DNA of 34,179 nucleotides. Source: Dehalococcoidia bacterium. GTDB lineage: Bacteria; Chloroflexota; Dehalococcoidia; Dehalococcoidales; UBA1222. Below the pieces are notes generated by a model, which was given only the letters and a program-made list of their open reading frames with translations, did no database searches and was not told the DNA's origin. Of the stretch, positions 32,541-34,179 are shown piece by piece; position 1 is the stretch's first letter; every line of letters begins with the position of its first letter. Made by a program: the position numbers and the translations under genes. Location of the stretch: positions 1 through 34,179 of the forward strand of contig WRHS01000003.1 in NCBI GenBank assembly GCA_009783135.1, written 5' to 3'.

Positions 32541-33767
32541 ATGTATAGAAGAAGGCATATTGAAAAAGTAGTTGCGCAGACATCTGAAACATTTCAGACA
32601 ATACTGCTTACCGGGGCAAGACAGGTTGGAAAATCCTCTCTTTTTGAAAATTCTGTTGCAAGAGATATTCAGCAGGTTACATTAGACGACTTTAGCGTGC
32701 TCAAAGCGGTAAAACGCGATGCTCAAGGGTTCCTGGATGATAATCCTCCGCCTCTTTTCATCGACGAAATCCAGTATGCGCCTGAGCTTTTTCGTGGGAT
32801 AAAAATGGCTGTTGATAAAAGAAAGTCTGATAACGGACTTTACTATATGACAGGCTCTCAGAAGTTCGAGTTAATGCAAGGCGTAAGTGAAAGCCTGTCT
32901 GGAAGGATTGCCATATTAAATTTACTTGGCTTTTCAGCACGCGAGCTCGCAGGGGACGAATTTGATTTGCCTTTTATGCCAACACAGGAATATCTGCGGG
33001 GCAGAAAACCACTTAGCATGTTGGATATGCCGGAATTATGGTCGCGTATTCATCGCGGTTCTTTCCCGCAGGTGGCGTTGAATCCTTCGGTTGACTGGAC
33101 AAGATACTATTCTGCGTATGTAAAGACATATGTCGAAAGGGACGTGCAACAACTGTCACAAGTCGGAGACAATGTCGCTTTTGTAAATTTTATGACGGCA
33201 CTTGCCGCCCGCACGGGGCAACTCTTAAACATCGCCTCAATTGCGCGGGATGTTGGGATGAGTGAGCCTACAATCAAGAAGTGGCTTTCCGTTTTGGAGG
33301 CGTCAAACATTGTTTATTTGCTACGCCCCTTTTCTCTTAATGTAACATCGCGGGTAGTAAAAACTCCGAAGGTTTACTTTTTAGATACCGGTCTTGCAAG
33401 CTATCTTTGCGGGTGGTTAACGCCTGAAACACTGCAAAAAGGCGCTATGAGCGTACAGATGTTTGAAACATATGCCGTGGGCGAAATCCTGAAGTCCTAT
33501 TATAATGCGGGTAAAGAGCCGTCAATTTACTTCTTCCGCAACAATAGAGCCGAGGAAGTCGACATTCTGCTTTATCAGGACGGCACACTCTATCCGGTCG
33601 AAATCAAAAAAACGGCAAGCCCCAACCCCGGAGACGTTGCCACATTCAAACTATTGGAGGCCGCATATCCATCCATCCCAATTGGTGGCGGCGGACTTAT
33701 TTGCACCTATGACAAGGTGTTATCACTCGGCGAAAAGGTAAGGAGCATTCCGCTGAATTATCTATAG
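32541..33767 (+). CDS. AAA-family ATPase with C-terminal DUF4143
   Basis: ILLTGARQVGKSSLFENSV Walker A; PPLFIDEIQYAPELF; YYMTGSQKFELMQGVSESLSGRIAILNLLGFSARE; C-term YFFRNNRAEEVDILLYQDGTLYPVEIKKTASP. Confidence 0.92.
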   Translation: MYRRRHIEKVVAQTSETFQTILLTGARQVGKSSLFENSVARDIQQVTLDDFSVLKAVKRDAQGFLDDNPPPLFIDEIQYAPELFRGIKMAVDKRKSDNGLYYMTGSQKFELMQGVSESLSGRIAILNLLGFSARELAGDEFDLPFMPTQEYLRGRKPLSMLDMPELWSRIHRGSFPQVALNPSVDWTRYYSAYVKTYVERDVQQLSQVGDNVAFVNFMTALAARTGQLLNIASIARDVGMSEPTIKKWLSVLEASNIVYLLRPFSLNVTSRVVKTPKVYFLDTGLASYLCGWLTPETLQKGAMSVQMFETYAVGEILKSYYNAGKEPSIYFFRNNRAEEVDILLYQDGTLYPVEIKKTASPNPGDVATFKLLEAAYPSIPIGGGGLICTYDKVLSLGEKVRSIPLNYL

Positions 33768-33907
33768 GCTTCATGCTTTTGGGTGAGGTTTTGGGTTGGT
33801 GTCGGTAATCATGTTTATGGTACCAAGATTTGGTTTGCATGTGCATATAGGGTATAAATATATCTGTTAAGTGCAAAAAGCAGCAATAACACATAAAAAT
33901 ATGGCTA

Positions 33908-33942
33908 TTGACGCGCGCATTATTTTTGCATATAATGCGCGC
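33908..33942 (+). promoter_or_regulatory. Promoter with embedded inverted repeat upstream of XRE fragment
   Basis: TTGACG (33908-33913), 17 bp, TATAAT (33931-33936); IR GCGCGCATTAT-N8-ATAATGCGCGC (33913-33923 / 33932-33942). Confidence 0.78.
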
Positions 33943-33967
33943 AACACTTTAGCATTGAAAGCGGGTT

Positions 33968-34164
33968 ATGCTACACATGGATTTGGATGAAAAGAAATTA
34001 GGGGAGACCATACGCCGCCTTAGAATTCACAAGGGAATACCTCTTGAGGAAGTGGCTGCAAAAGCCTGTGTGCTATGGACCACATCGATTATAATCTGCT
34101 CCATACCAATCAGTATGATTCACTATTTGCGGTTATCCGCCGCTTAGATAGTGTGGACACGTGA
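33968..34164 (+). pseudogene. Truncated/frameshifted XRE-type helix-turn-helix regulator remnant
   Basis: MLHMDLDEKKLGETIRRLRIHKGIPLEEVAAKACV, then the apparent continuation IDYNLLHTNQYDSLFAVIRRLDSVDT* lies in another frame. Confidence 0.6.
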
Positions 34165-34179
34165 TAAAAACAGTAGTAT

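Noticed and set aside
1-34179. CRISPR arrays, rRNA genes, transposases/IS elements
   Set aside because: Looked for regularly spaced repeats, rRNA-like sequence and transposase-like ORFs; none seen.

Overview
34.2 kb bacterial chromosomal window, gene-dense and mostly on the minus strand. Gene content is compatible with a Chloroflexota/Dehalococcoidia-like genome, but this is a tentative inference. Housekeeping genes: tatA/tatB and a tatC-pstS fusion reading into pstC, a pseudouridine synthase, plsY, tRNA-Ala(TGC), cca, padR-type regulator, priA, rplS, and a minimal mraZ-rsmH-ftsA-ftsZ cluster. Accessory content: an AT-rich BcgI-like restriction-modification module next to the tRNA gene, a NurA/unknown/HerA operon, a ToxN/AbiQ-like type III toxin-antitoxin locus, and a GDPD-cohesin-dockerin secreted protein with a neighbouring cohesin-like protein. 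Most notable: (1) the type III TA locus has one predicted ~35-nt H-type pseudoknot antitoxin rather than a tandem array, and a second direct-repeat copy ~5.9 kb away keeps promoter, pseudoknot RNA and attenuator while its toxin gene is deleted and frameshifted; (2) an in-frame TatC(TM1-4)-PstS fusion in which the fifth TatC helix has become a lipoprotein signal ending in LAGC. All assignments are by reading the sequence; no searches were run.
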